From contig WHVD01000020.1 of assembly GCA_015178975.1 (NCBI GenBank), positions 930,001 to 994,000 on the forward strand: 64,000 bases of DNA. The letters are read 5' to 3'. Positions 44,951-56,095 of this stretch are shown one piece after another. The notes under the pieces were generated by a model. The model had not been told where the DNA came from. It saw nothing but the letters and a program-made list of their open reading frames with translations, and did no database searches. The position numbers and the translations under genes were made by a program. Position 1 is the first letter of the stretch, and each line of letters begins with the position of its first letter. The DNA is from Hysterangium stoloniferum (taxonomy: Eukaryota; Basidiomycota; Agaricomycetes; Hysterangiales; Hysterangiaceae).

Positions 44951-45278
44951 ATAAATACCCAGAATCAACTCAAACCTTGAAGATGATTCATAATATATAT
45001 TTATACATGATAGTAAAAACAGAAGGTAGGAATCATGCATCTTGATTTGCCATGAACCAATAACCATCACAGTCTCACAATTTGGAGTAGTATCTGTTGA
45101 GAACGGTTTGACTCTATATGAGCTTAGCCGTTCGGAATGAGGTGGCCGTATTTCCCCCATGCGAAGACTTTGCCGAAACACCGCTTCCTGATCAAATGCT
45201 AAGTTGCTGGGTCGCGTCGCTGTGTTTGGTTTGTTTGTTGTTGGTTAGCATTGTTTGACGCACTTTTGGTCCCGCATC
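44951..45278 (+). repeat. Cassette spacer (module H), 5' part
   Basis: Copy of 1,306-1,600; interrupted at CACTTTTGGTCCCGCATCA by retrotransposon sequence. It continues at 47,251. Confidence 0.55.
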
Positions 45279-47250
45279 AGGGAAATGAACAGGGAATACT
45301 CTGGAACATGCTGGAAGCTTCTAGAAGGTTCTAGAAGGTTCCAGAAGGTCTTGGAGACAGTGGAGGCAGTTTTAACAAGCAGTGGTGGGAGCGGCTAGTA
45401 TACTTCCATCATCATTCTGCAAGACAACTCTCTCGACTATCCATTGGTCACCGATAAGATCTCCGACAAAGATTGGTACTAATCAAGCTGATTCCGGCTC
45501 AATAGTACAATCCTGTTGGGTGGAGGGCCTGTGTGACTCTTTCAGTATGCACCCCTTTGTCTGGTTTGGAAGTCAATTCAGGTGAGTCATTGGCTAGTCC
45601 CTCAAGGGGGATTTTGCTAGTCGAGAAGGCTAAAGGCTGCGGCTCCTTGGAGGAACTGGCTGGGATAGACCCTGCCCTCCCCAGTAGAATCAATCTAGAG
45701 CCCAACGGCTGGTCTTGTAGTGTCCCGATCTCATAGTTCACATGAAAGTCCTCTCCAAGAAGAATTGGGACAGTCATGCCTTAGACAATGTACGTTTCAG
45801 TGGTAAATTTAAGGAGCATACCGGTGTCGCCTTTGAGGTAAATGGGGACATTGATGTATCCTAAGACCTTAGCATTACTGGTAAGCTGTACGAGGTGCAA
45901 CTTGAGTCCTTGCTTGAGCTTGGGGCAGTCCTCTAGTTCCTTATAGAAATCCTCCAAAATTAAGGAGAGGTCGGCTCCAGCGTCCAGCCTGATTTTAATA
46001 GGATTAGAGGCTTCTGAGTTCCCTACATGTCCGTAGATGTGGAATGCTGAGATCCCAATACTGGAGTATCCACCCAGGGGATCCCTTCTGCAGTAAATGA
46101 TGGTCGAATCCTCTTTCATAAGCCGACTGGATCGAGGGTATTGGACCCTGGGTCTTTTGCTTTCCTTTCTTGTGGCCAGTTTGACATTCCTCCTGATGCA
46201 TCTACCGTTAGGTACCTCGGGTGTAGCATTCAGAACGAAGTCGTCCACTTCAGAGTCTGACTCCTCACAAGGAATTAGGTTGGGTAACTGTCCTGGGTCG
46301 AAGGGGAAGTTCTCCTCCTCCAATCCCTCTAACTCAGAGGGGTCTTCTATAACATAGGTCTGACTTATTTCCTTAGATCGGTTCGCAAATACTTCCTCGT
46401 CGATGATTTCCTCAATGGTAGGAGGTTCAGATCGCAATAAGGTTCCCATCTCAGTCAGACCTTTCTGGTTCTAATGATGAGCATCCAGCCAGTCTCCTTT
46501 CTCGAGGAAATCACGTCTGAAATAGAAACATAGACTTGCAATGCTTTGTTCTCATTTGAAGATGAACTCACGTCTAAAACAACATCGTCCTCTGATTGAG
46601 GAAGGTAGACAGAAATGAAAATCAATTCCTCATCAATATTATGTACTTGTCCCTGTATGCTTAATCCATAATCCATTTCATAAGCCCTCTGATCCTCTGC
46701 CTCCTCAGTTGGGTTCTGCATGGAGCATTTGTTAATAGAGACATAGTGCAACATCCTACCTGCGTGAGGGCAGTCAATCTTAAAATGCTCTAAACTCCCG
46801 CAAATCCAGCACTCCTTCAGGGGTTTAGCGACACTTTTCTTGTTACTTCATTCAAAAAAGAACTTGCCGTGTTTCTTACCCTGTTTCACATTAGATCTCC
46901 TAGGGACGGTTTTATCTTTGGCTTCGCTGAGAAGGACGTGGCCTCAATTAGTGGGGTTGATTCCTCTAGAGTGTTCTTCCTCATGCCAGGGATCCGACTC
47001 TTCCTGTTCAGCAATCATGACTCTGGGCTTCTGAAACCAATAACGCTCTCAATGTGTTTGGACCCAAGCATTAATAAGAGCCTCTTGTAGATTGTTAGCA
47101 TAAGTCTGCAAGCTCATGATGTCATCAATGGGTTGTCCTTGTAGAAGGTAAAGCCATACTGTGGGCAGCATCAGGATGAGTCTGCACGTTTCATCCTTTT
47201 GATTTTGGTGGAACCCATACAAGAATCGATAAAGCTTAATTCTCTGTTGA
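45279..47250 (-). mobile_element. Fragment of an LTR retrotransposon (Gag end, zinc knuckle, protease)
   Basis: Minus strand. From 47,250: Gag C-terminal text (RIKLYRFLYGFHQNQKDE, ETCRLILMLPTVWLYLLQGQ), a CCHC zinc knuckle of exact spacing CX2CX4HX4C at 46,811-46,770 (CWICGSLEHFKIDC), and a 222-codon stretch (46,449-45,781) with an aspartic-protease site LDAGADLSLI (near 45,985). The frame has a TAA at 45,783-45,781, immediately followed by GMTVPILLGEDF, the usual continuation of Ty3/gypsy-type proteases. No reverse transcriptase is present. Near 45,300-45,350 are overlapping TTCTAGAAGG repeats. It splits module H without recognisable LTR ends. Confidence 0.85.
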
Positions 47251-47480
47251 ATGTGCACGCTGTGGTTTGAGGGAGTGTGGCAGGACTTTTGCATCCCCAA
47301 TGGGACATATTGGTGAATAGGCCAAATCATGGAAAACAACAAAGTTAATATATCTTATCCGAATTTATTTCAAATATTAGTGCAAGAGATTTTACACATC
47401 TTCGCTAAATAATTGCCAAACCTTATCGCGCATGGTATGGCATATGATCGTCTAAATACATATTCTCGCTTCGAGCATGA
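47251..47480 (+). repeat. Cassette spacer (module H), 3' part
   Basis: Continuation of 44,951-45,278, from GTGCACGCTGTGG to TTTCGCTAAATAATTGCC. No gene. Confidence 0.5.
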
Positions 47481-48170
47481 ATAAGCAAACTTACGATATG
47501 ATAAACATGCCGGGGGCAGTAGAGGGTGAAGTCAAGACAGAGAACGGTGAAGACACTGGAAAAAACAGAGTTGAAAAGTATACAAAATGTGAAATGTGAC
47601 GGACATACCCAACGAAGTAAATCTGACTAGACAGGTGCTTTTAAGCCCATGCTTTCAAGAAGACTTTGGACACCGTGCTTACCTGTCATGTACCATTTCT
47701 GATAAAAATGAAGACCCATATCCATTTCCGTAATTCTGAATGGCCTTCCATAAGATGGGGAAGCAAAGAATTGTTTCGTAGATCAGCAACGGCAGCATTC
47801 CAAACGCAAACCTTGGTGTATCGCATATTAACAACAAGTTGGAAATATTGTTTTCATGGAATTCCAGAACTCACCGTATGGCATATGAAGGCCCGGGCCC
47901 ATCACGAGCAAACTAGTGCTAATACGATTGTTAGTACTATAAGCAACTTGTTTTTCCGTCAATAAACGGCGTAAACATTTTAAGTTGGTAACTTAATGAA
48001 TGACGTTGATCTTGAATTAATGAGAGAAACTGACCCAACATAGTAGAATGACTTGATACAGTGTGTGGTGAGGCCTCTTCCACAGCTAATTCTGCGAGAA
48101 TGGGACGCTCCAGGTCAGGAAACCAATACAACAGAGATAACAAAGTGTTACTTGCTTTTCACTAATACCC
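47480..48170 (-). pseudogene. DUF6533-like membrane protein relic (copy T3)
   Basis: Minus strand: ELAVEEASPHTVSSHSTM (48,090-48,035), broken KVYALYRRN helix region (47,970-47,880), FAFGMLPLLIYETILCFPIL exon (47,810-47,750) ending MVHDR with a GTAAGC donor at about 47,685, and the last exon on the far side (FPVSSPFSVLTSPSTAP at about 47,540). The intron donor after MVHDR and the last exon agree with T1 and T4. Confidence 0.55.
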
Positions 48171-48859
48171 TGCTCCAGTCTCGAGGCCGGGTGTCACTTC
48201 CCGGCCACATCACCATCCCGTCATCGCGGCGCTGCCTTCGGCAACGTCCTCCCGTGCCATGCGAACGCGCTCGCCGTCAGCGACAACGGGCTCGCGTCCC
48301 ATCGTTCCACCCCAGAATGGCGCATTTTGGGACACTGATATATTTTAGAAATTTTTTTATACAAAATAGCTATATCATACATGATTGGCGAGACAAATGT
48401 GACGATGAGCGAGTGCGCCAGCTTGCAGCACCGCAAATTCCCGAAAAGCAAATCTCAATCATAGACTGGTTTTTCCAATCGATTTTATTACAACCATCTC
48501 ATACTTCTTTATTCTTTATTAACCAAGGCACAACTGACCTATCGCTACAATGCCATATTCAGTTAGCACATCACTGTACTATCATTTTATTCGACAAACC
48601 ATTGAAAAGGTCGCGCGGCGTTTCTTTTAATGACGAGTGATGTATCTAATCCATTATATGCCAGCAGTTCCACTCCGGACAAAGTCCACTCCGTGATTAC
48701 GACCTTTGAATATGAGTGTGTTGTTGGTGGGATCAACACTGCATTTCCCCTACCAATCCGGCGCACCATCCCAGGGCACACCCAATAACAAATACAGCGC
48801 CTCGACGTGCCAAAGAGCAACTATCTCTCACCATCTACTAAGATCATCGACCATCGCTC
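48170..48859. promoter_or_regulatory. Divergent T3-K14 intergenic region
   Basis: As 38,100-38,780. No additional gene. Confidence 0.4.
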
Positions 48860-49620
48860 ATGGACATTGCAACCATTGCTATCAAAGTCGCTGGCGATGC
48901 CGTTCCAGTACCTGGCTTAAAGAGTGCAGCAACCCTTGTTTTGGAGATTATGAACGTTATAAAGGCAGGTCGTCTGCATCATCACCAGTTTAAGAGCTAC
49001 TGTGGATCATAATTCACAACCATCAGGCAAGCGGGGAGCAAACCGAGAGGTTGAATGACCTTGTCCGGACTACTGGACGTCGCCTCGTTGCTTTCCACGA
49101 TCAGCTGAGGGGGAAGTGGGAGAATATCCCGGACAATTTCAAAACTATATTGGACGATTATCAAAAGTGAGAACTTGAGACTCATTGGGAAACTGTAATT
49201 GTTAAATAAATTGACTGTTTCAGTGCACTTGAGGATGTTCTTGCGCTTGCAAGGTCATACACACCAAGGAGGGGTCTCAAAGCACACGACGTGTCTTGGA
49301 TGCGACAACGAGATAAGTCTATCGCCAAACTGGAAAGGCGATTGGAAGAAGCGGAGAAAGAGGCAATGGTGCGTGCTGAAAGTGACACTCAGAGTCGTTG
49401 GTTATGCATATTGGCTCTTAAATGTACTTTTCCCTGGATACCTCATTAGCCGTCGCTCAGCTCGTAGCCGTCGATGATCCCAGAATGGACGATATCATCC
49501 TTGATTCGTTTTCGTCGGTCACGGGCAGAGGAAGGAACGATATTAGCGAACACGTACGCCTGTTCTGCCATCACAAAATATCATGCACGTGGGCTTATAG
49601 TCATTATATAGTGCGCTAAA
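48860..49620 (+). pseudogene. Helical-domain/kinase-like gene relic, N-terminal part only (copy K14)
   Basis: Plus strand from ATG 48,860: MDIATIAIKVAGDAVPVPGL, intron, helix exon, coil exon (RDKSIAKLERRLEEAEKEAM), DDIILDSFSSVTGRGRNDIS exon with a deletion, ending at about 49,620 where it joins T4 sequence. The kinase-like core is absent. Confidence 0.65.
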
Positions 49621-49654
49621 TCGAACGTTAACGTAAAAGTCTTGCAATAAAGCA

Positions 49655-49920
49655 ACAGTGTCGAGAATGGCAGGCGCAATGGCGCAGCATGGGCTTAAAA
49701 ACCAGCTGTCTAGTCTCATTTACTTCGTTGGGTATGTCCGTCATGTTTTTTCAGGGTCACTTTCCTCATTCGGTACACTTTTTCACTCCATTTTCCCAGT
49801 ATCTTCACCGTTCTGTGTATTGACTTCACCCTCTACTGCCTCCATAAACAGGATGGGCCGTGTTCAGAATAGCGTAAGTTAAACCAATTTGCTTATTCAT
49901 GCTTGTGGCTAGAATATGTA
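49655..49920 (+). pseudogene. DUF6533-like gene, last-exon fragment (copy T4)
   Basis: Plus strand text SLIYFVGYVRHVFSGSLSSF and FPVSSPFCVLTSPSTASINR followed by a GTAAGT donor-like site. It corresponds to the last readable exon of T1. The remaining T exons are absent, apart from a short piece near 50,380-50,480. Confidence 0.4.
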
Positions 49921-50555
49921 TTTAAGCGAGAATATACCATACCATGCGGGAGGGGATGCCGACTCCTAGCGAATACCATAGAAGTTTCGAAATCTTCTCA
50001 TGACATAATTGTTACGCCTATATAACCTTTTACCCCATCGACAGGATCGGGCAGTATATTTGCCACAAACTAGATTCGGTACTGATTCTCAGCGACGTCA
50101 CGGTAGTGGATGAGGTATTTAATTCTTCCTGAGCGCTCCTTACATCTTCCCAGTCATTCATCTCAATCCATTGGGTGGCCTTATTTCCCTGATTGCCGCT
50201 ACAATGAAATTCACCGGACTGCTGAACTAATTGATATAAGATTAAATAATCAAAGATTCAGGATGCTTTTGTTTTGGCAAGTATTTAGCGAAGAGGGTGT
50301 AAAATCTCTTGCACTAGTATATGGAATAAATTTGAAAATTTCAGATAAAATATATTAACTTTGTTGTTTTGCATGATGTGGCTGGGAAGTGACACCCGGC
50401 CTCGACTGGAGCAGTGTATTAGTGAAAAGTAAGTTATCTCTATTGTATTGGTTTCCTGACCTGGAGCGTCCCATTCTCGTTGGTTGCTATTGCTGGTGAG
50501 CTCGAATCGTCGTCTTCGTCTAAATTAGGAAGGGGGTGTGGCAAGGGAAGACAAC
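49921..50555. other. Mosaic of short cassette fragments at the outer inversion junction
   Basis: Contains, in order, a piece of the region next to the short conserved frame (49,990-50,180), spacer H in reverse (50,190-50,370), a piece of the T upstream region (50,375-50,480) and about 75 unassigned bases. Orientation of the hydrolase changes from plus to minus across this segment. Confidence 0.4.
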
Positions 50556-51014
50556 TCCATCGATCCTTCTCTGATCCGAATCCTGCATGTTGCAGTGGTG
50601 CTTTATCGTGAGACGTTCATTATTATGTTCACAGCAAACATATATGTATTCTATGTATGCGTGTATGCGTGCAGTTACTCATTATATAACGTATATCCCA
50701 CATCCTCCACCATAGCTATCTACTCCAGACGGTTCAGGCCTATCACTTGCCGGCGCAACGTTCGACTGCACCGAAGGATTATTGCTGTCTGTAATGACAA
50801 AAGAAAGACGGGCGAACGACGGTGTCTAATATCATCAATGACACCCGGAACTTCCACATGTCCAATCAACCACAACAACCGCCTTCCCGGTAGCAAATAA
50901 TGCCTTCTGACAATGACCGGTAGGGAATGGCTGCGAACGGGGCGGTATTGAAGATTGGGAGGGAGGGGGCTTTTGTACGGGAGAGGGCGGAGTTAAGCCA
51001 GGCAATGCAAGGCG
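50555..51014 (-). pseudogene. Hydrolase UBA1-UBA2 fragment (copy U10), left of captured gene
   Basis: Minus strand, 460 bases identical in layout to 52,228-52,690: UBA2 at about 50,750, UBA1 (RCQKALFATG) at about 50,900. It ends in GGCAATGCAAGGCGC, where other copies continue into the Cys box, and is replaced by foreign coding sequence. It duplicates the segment right of the captured gene. Confidence 0.65.
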
Positions 51015-52227
51015 CCAGCCACGGAGAAAAGGCTTCTGTGGGAGTATTTTATTGCAGGGGATCTGATCAAATTGTTTGTTGCAATTTCGCGTACCATCGT
51101 ATCGATTGTCTCTCGTGCAACACCCCGCTATGGTCTTTGGGAGTGTGTAGGCAAAATAACAAATTATTTGGCACAGGAACCAAACGTATTAAACCTCCAC
51201 TTCTCTGGCCTCCCGGTGTTACCCCCAGTAGAGTTTTCCCATTATGGTAACGGCAACTACCCCAGATCGTTTGCCATGTCAAGGCCCGCCTTCGAGACTT
51301 TACTCCGAAGAATGATACACAGTACTTGTCCTAATGTTCGATACGTTGCAGGCAATGTGACGGATCTGGTTGTGGATCATAGCACCCATCAGTCTAACGT
51401 CGTTTCCGCAGTAAATGTACGGGCTTTTAGAGGGGAAGAACAAACTATCCAGGCGTCATTAGTAGTCGGTATATCACTCATTTACTCTCTTTTTCTTTCC
51501 TTTGTATTGAATCACCACCCTGAAAGACTGCACAGGCCTCCAAAAAGGCGGACTACGCTGGCTAAAAGCCTCATCAGCCAACTTCACCGTCCCCCATGAA
51601 TGTTCGCCGCTCAACGAGCTACAGATATCATACGACCACAAAATGGCATATACGACCTGTGAATTCGACGTGCCGGAACGGCTTTTTGTGCCTCTCCGAC
51701 AATTAGGATTCCCTGGCGATTATATGACGGCGGCGAAGCTCTATGTACATTTGCCATTGCCCGCTGTGGACAATAGGTACATGGTCCTTGATAGATGCGA
51801 AAGGAACTATCGTGAGTGCTCGAAATACCGTGCACGCCGCGAACAGTGAGTTGCAACGTCCACAGTTCGATTAATGTGTGGTGGGTGGAATGTCCGCGAT
51901 CGTATAACGAGTTATTCGGACATCAAAGCGTTTTTTGGCAATGTCAAACAGCTTCAACCGATGCCGTCATGGATATTAGATATGTTCGACTTGTTTGAAG
52001 CTGAGGATGTCCCGGTGTCGTATCATCATCTGCGTTCCCGTGAGTGCCATTAGCTCAAGATTGCTAGTATTGATTCTGAGAGACCAAATTGCAATTGATC
52101 CATAGCACCGTCAAGCTATATCAGATACGACCTCGCAAAATGCCTGCCATCTAACTTCATCGCACTCGGTGACTCCTACATGCTATTAAATCCAGTCGCA
52201 GGGTAAGCATGCTGAACCCTCACCATC
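51015..52227 (+). pseudogene. FAD-dependent oxidoreductase (halogenase/monooxygenase-like) internal gene fragment with introns
   Basis: Exon 51,015-51,468 contains MSRPAFETLLRRM and NVRYVAGNVTDLVVD; intron 51,469-51,526; exon 51,527-51,811 starts so that D-CTG is completed (LVVDCTGLQKGGLRWL), and includes QISYDHKMAYTTCEFDVPE; intron 51,812-51,865; exon 51,866-52,039 (MCGGWNVRDRI, QPMPSWILDMFDL); intron 52,040-52,105; exon 52,106-52,202 (PSNFIALGDSYMLLNPVAG) with the next GTAAGC donor. FETLLRR, VDCTG and the GDS-LNP motif fit flavin oxidoreductases that bind FAD through an N-terminal GxGxxG, here missing. Both ends are cut by cassette sequence and the direction is opposite to its surroundings. 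Confidence 0.85.
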
Positions 52228-54115
52228 GGTCCTTCTCTGATCCGAATCCTGCATGTTGCAGTGGTGCTTTATCGTGAGACGTTCATTATTATGTTCACAG
52301 CAAACATATATGTATTGCATCTATGCGTGTATGCGTGCAGTTACTCATTATATAACGTACATCCCACATCCTCCATCATAGCTATCTACTCCACAGAGGG
52401 TTCAGGCCCACTATCACTTGCCGCCGCAACTTTCGACTGCACCGAAGGATTATTGCTGTCTGTAAGACAAAAGGAAGACGGGCAAATGACGGTGTCTAAT
52501 ATCATCAATGACACACCCGGAATTTCCACATGTCCAATCAACCGCAACAACCGCCTTCCCGGTAGCAAATCATGCTTTCTGACAATGACCGGTAGGGAAT
52601 GGCTGCGAAAGGGGCAGTATTGAAGATTGGGGGGAGGGGGCTTTCGTACGGGAGAGGCCGGAGTGAAGCCAGGCAATACAGGACCTGAGGAGGTGTTCGG
52701 TGCAGGTACAGGCCTGGGTAAGAAAGGATAGGGGATAGTATATGTGGAAGGCTGGAAGTGTAGATGTTGATCGGAGGGTGTATGCCATGTCGCCACGATT
52801 TCCCAGATCCCTGAGAGATGTCCGTCCTTGAGAGAAGACAAGCTCGAACCCATTGGACAAGTATGAGGTAGGTATCTGACAATACCTCTCTAAAGCCGGG
52901 ATCGGATACCCACGCCCAAATCACCATCATCATCCTCGTCCACACGATAGCGCAAACCTCCTTGCACTGCATACACCGTGACTCTTCCTCCACCCCAAAG
53001 CAGAAGATGACAGTAGGCTCCAGCTCCGGACGGGTGTTTAGCGTGTTGACGCAGTACTGTAAGAATATATATGGGAAGAACTCTTGCGCGTCTTGCTGTT
53101 TCATCATCGAGAATTTTTCGTGGACTCCGATGAGGGATTTGAACATGGTAGGTTGATGGGTTCTTAGAGTACGGGCAGTGGCGTCGAGGATGGACGAAGG
53201 GATCACCATGGATGGCATTGGTTCCACGGCCTCACCAGAACTTCGACGGGGGTAGGGACACCGGCGGTGCGAGACGGGAAATCGCTGCGACTGTACAATA
53301 ATCAGCCTGAACGGATTCGGTCCGCGATTTTGCGCATCTGAAAGTCAAAACAGGATATGGGGAGCTCTTCGGTGCAGGAACAGGCGAGGGTGAGAAAGGA
53401 TCAGGGATGATATGTACGGAAGACTGGAAGTGTGAGCATCGATGTTGATGCCATGTAGCAGCTTTGCCCGAGATTGCGAAGTCCCGTCAGTCTTGCAGGG
53501 GAGACAGGCTCGAAAGCACTACACGAGTATGGCGGACCTTAGGATGATTCGACTCGTCAAGAAGTGAGCTCGTTCCTTGTCCATGACAAGCCCAATATCT
53601 CACTGTCGGCATACACCCATAATTGTCCTTCTCCGTGTCCTCGACAGTAGCAAGGTTCCTAAGCGGAGGTCCGCGACTGTTCTATCACCAACGCCACCAA
53701 CTCAATCATCAAAAATTGTCTGCTCAGCTGCTCACAGAAGAAAAAAAACACCCTACTCATTCGTTTCGGGTTCGGTTCCAGCATGCTCTTCACATACACG
53801 GATACCCAAGCATCCCACAATACAGCTGCACAGGCATGCGCGTCACATCGCCCCCCCCCCCAAACACACTCTATCCAAGCACGGGAGGCACGCGTCGATG
53901 CCTTCAAGTAGATCCTATTAGATCGCGTGGTTGGAGCGTAAGCATAATAAGGGAAATCTCATTTCCATTGGAAGAACGGAGGACATACTTCTTTGTCCAA
54001 GCATTGTGGTGTTTCTTCTCTCTGACCAGAGTCTGAAAGACGAGGACTGGGAATGCGAGAAAGTCTGGGAGGAAGAATGAGCGCAAGACGCAGGACTCCA
54101 GGACATGTTACGCGA
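52228..54115 (-). pseudogene. USP5/UBP14-like ubiquitin hydrolase relic (copy U9)
   Basis: Minus strand from about 54,115: zf-UBP exons (54,090-53,720), linker (53,640), Cys box GKSCYM (about 53,460, Cys kept), IADRIRSG segment, then a long open stretch (53,227-52,538) holding MFKSLIG-VHEKFSMMKQQD, FGVEEESRCMQCKEV, and, out of frame, the second Cys box (GNRGDM at about 52,795); then UBA1 and UBA2 (52,600-52,380). FGVEEESRC-KEV corresponds to FLVEEKIKC-EKV in USP5. The 229-codon open stretch runs through two original reading frames, so it does not encode the native domain order. Confidence 0.75.
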
Positions 54116-54369
54116 TGTCACACTTTTTTTCTTTTTGAAAATTAACATTCACGTATTCTTACATCTTCTATTCACAATTGAATCATGGGCAGAGGCACAG
54201 AGCTCCAGTAAATAAAGAGCTTTTATATCTCAGAATGATATAGCTAGACGTGACGGGAAAATGTTCGCTAGGTTTGATCGTGTTCGAGTTTAATCCTCCT
54301 CCCATATGCACCTAGGTAGCTGAAAATACCATACAATCTTTATTCAAGACGTTAATGCTATTAAATAAG

Positions 54370-55265
54370 AACAACATCGACGCTTACGGGTCTGGCTCAA
54401 ATACCGTGTCCGGCCACACAGGGTCATTTATCCAACTGGGCTCCGCATCATAAGAAGCGCGCAACTGAACATCTAGGCTTGGGGGCCAGAAATATAATGT
54501 GGAGAAGTAGGTTCAAACAGGAATATGGTACGTGGTTCCACATCTCCGGAGTGGCTAGATTACTCTGTCAGGCTCTGACATTGCTGAAGGGGGAAGTGAA
54601 ACAAACAAATTCTGAGGCATTTCCACAGCTACTGTTGTCCTAACGTCGTTTACTGTTGTCACAAAGTGGTCAATATCATTCCCAAAAGACTTCTGTGCTT
54701 ACTGATCATCAACGCGTGTGGAAGGACACCCTTGATCCCATTTTCCTCTATGTAAAGTGGTGCGTATGCTCTCCACGCTTTCTGCACTTCAAATGACGGG
54801 CCAAAGTCTGAGATATAGACACTGGGCCGGCAGAAATCTTCGATGCTGCCTTCGCCAACATCATAGGTATATCTACGCGGCAGAAACTGAGCAACGATCG
54901 GGTCAGTTTGCTAGCTCCAAAAATACCTTCTCATTGGTTTTCCACCTCGTATTGTTATGTTACACTTTCACCCTCGTCTAAATATCTAAACTCTCCCTCG
55001 TGGAGGTAAACCCCAACCTTGACGAAGGGTTCTATACCGAGGGTGTCAGAGAACCACTCATGTAGATTCTCATACACTACAAAATGGCCTGTAACTTTAT
55101 CCCGATCTCCATTCTCGATGCGGCCTTCAATTGATCGTAAAAACCCAAAGTCCAGTAGTTGACATGCTAATTGATGAATGGTATGCGAGCTTCGAAGTTG
55201 TTCATCCATTAAAGCAGTGCCAAGACACCATGAATACACCGCGGACGTGAATAAGTCTACGATTG
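54370..55265 (-). pseudogene. Kinase-like gene relic, C-terminal regions (copy K15)
   Basis: Minus strand from 55,278: IVDLFTSAVYSWCLGTALMD, HTIHQLACQLLDFGFLRSIE, ENLHEWFSDTLGIEPFVKV and YLDEGESVT (to 54,955), LPRRYTYDVGEGSIEDFC and KAWRAYAPLYIEENGI (54,890-54,690), and the FLFEPTSPHYISG/DAEPSWINDPVWPD end (54,550-54,370). About 50 codons after SIE are deleted relative to K7. It is cut at 55,265, where cassette homology ends. Confidence 0.65.
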
Positions 55266-55344
55266 CACCACATGTCAATAACGCATCTTACGATTCTGTG
55301 TATTAACTGATGGAAATGGGTCAGTATATAGGGAGCTCACACAT

Positions 55345-56095
55345 CTGTGATTCCTGGGATTCTTAGGGTAGATACATAGTATGTAATATGCAGCTTATAG
55401 CAGTATTCACACAGAGGTGATTCCTAGGATTCTGGGTGTACATACACAAATCATGATATACAGACTATATGGATCCACATTGAGGTGATTCTTAAGATTT
55501 CTGGTAAATACATCCTACATGCTATGCAGAAAATGGATGTACTCACACAGAGGTGATTCTTGAGATCTTTAGGGTAGATACACAGCAATTGGTATGCAGA
55601 TTATAGGGGTATTCACATAAAGGTACTTCTTGAGATTTCTAGTGTACATACACAGAACTTGATATACAGACTATATGGGTGCCCACACTGAAGTGATTCT
55701 TGAGATTCCTGGGGTAAATACATCCTACATGCTATGCAGAAAATGGATGTATTCACACAGAGGTGATTCCTGGGATTTTTAGGGTAGATACACACCATAT
55801 AATATGCAGATTATAGCAGCATTCACACAAAGGTGATTTTTAAGATTTTTAGTGTATATATCTAATACATGATATACAGACTATACAGATGCCCACACTG
55901 AAGTAACTTTTAAGGTTCCTGGGGTAGATACATCCTACATGCTATGCAGAAAATAAATGTACTCACACAGAAGTGATTCTTGAGACTTTTAGGGTAGATA
56001 CACAGCAAGTGATATCCAGATTATAGGGGTATTAACACAATGATAATTCTTGAGATTTCTGGTGTACATACACAGCAATATAATTATATACATGG
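55345..56095. repeat. Tandem array: ~70-bp monomers, 210-bp higher-order repeat (left arm)
   Basis: The GTGATTCYTGRGATT landmark recurs at 55,347, 55,417, 55,485, 55,553, 55,623, 55,693, 55,763, 55,833, 55,903 and 55,973, that is every 68-70 bases. Three monomer types alternate; the type with CTATGCAGAAAATGGATGTA recurs every 210 bases. Monomers are alternately followed by GGGTAGATACA and GTGTACATACA. Confidence 0.85.

Noticed and set aside
46097..46357. 86-codon plus-strand frame opposite the protease region
   Set aside because: Antisense shadow of the retrotransposon protein, whose zinc knuckle and protease motifs lie on the minus strand.
52538..53227. 229-codon frame as an intact deubiquitinase
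   Set aside because: It contains the FKSLIG/QQD and VEEESRC parts in frame, but then reads the second Cys box out of frame and lacks the zf-UBP, catalytic Cys and His boxes.
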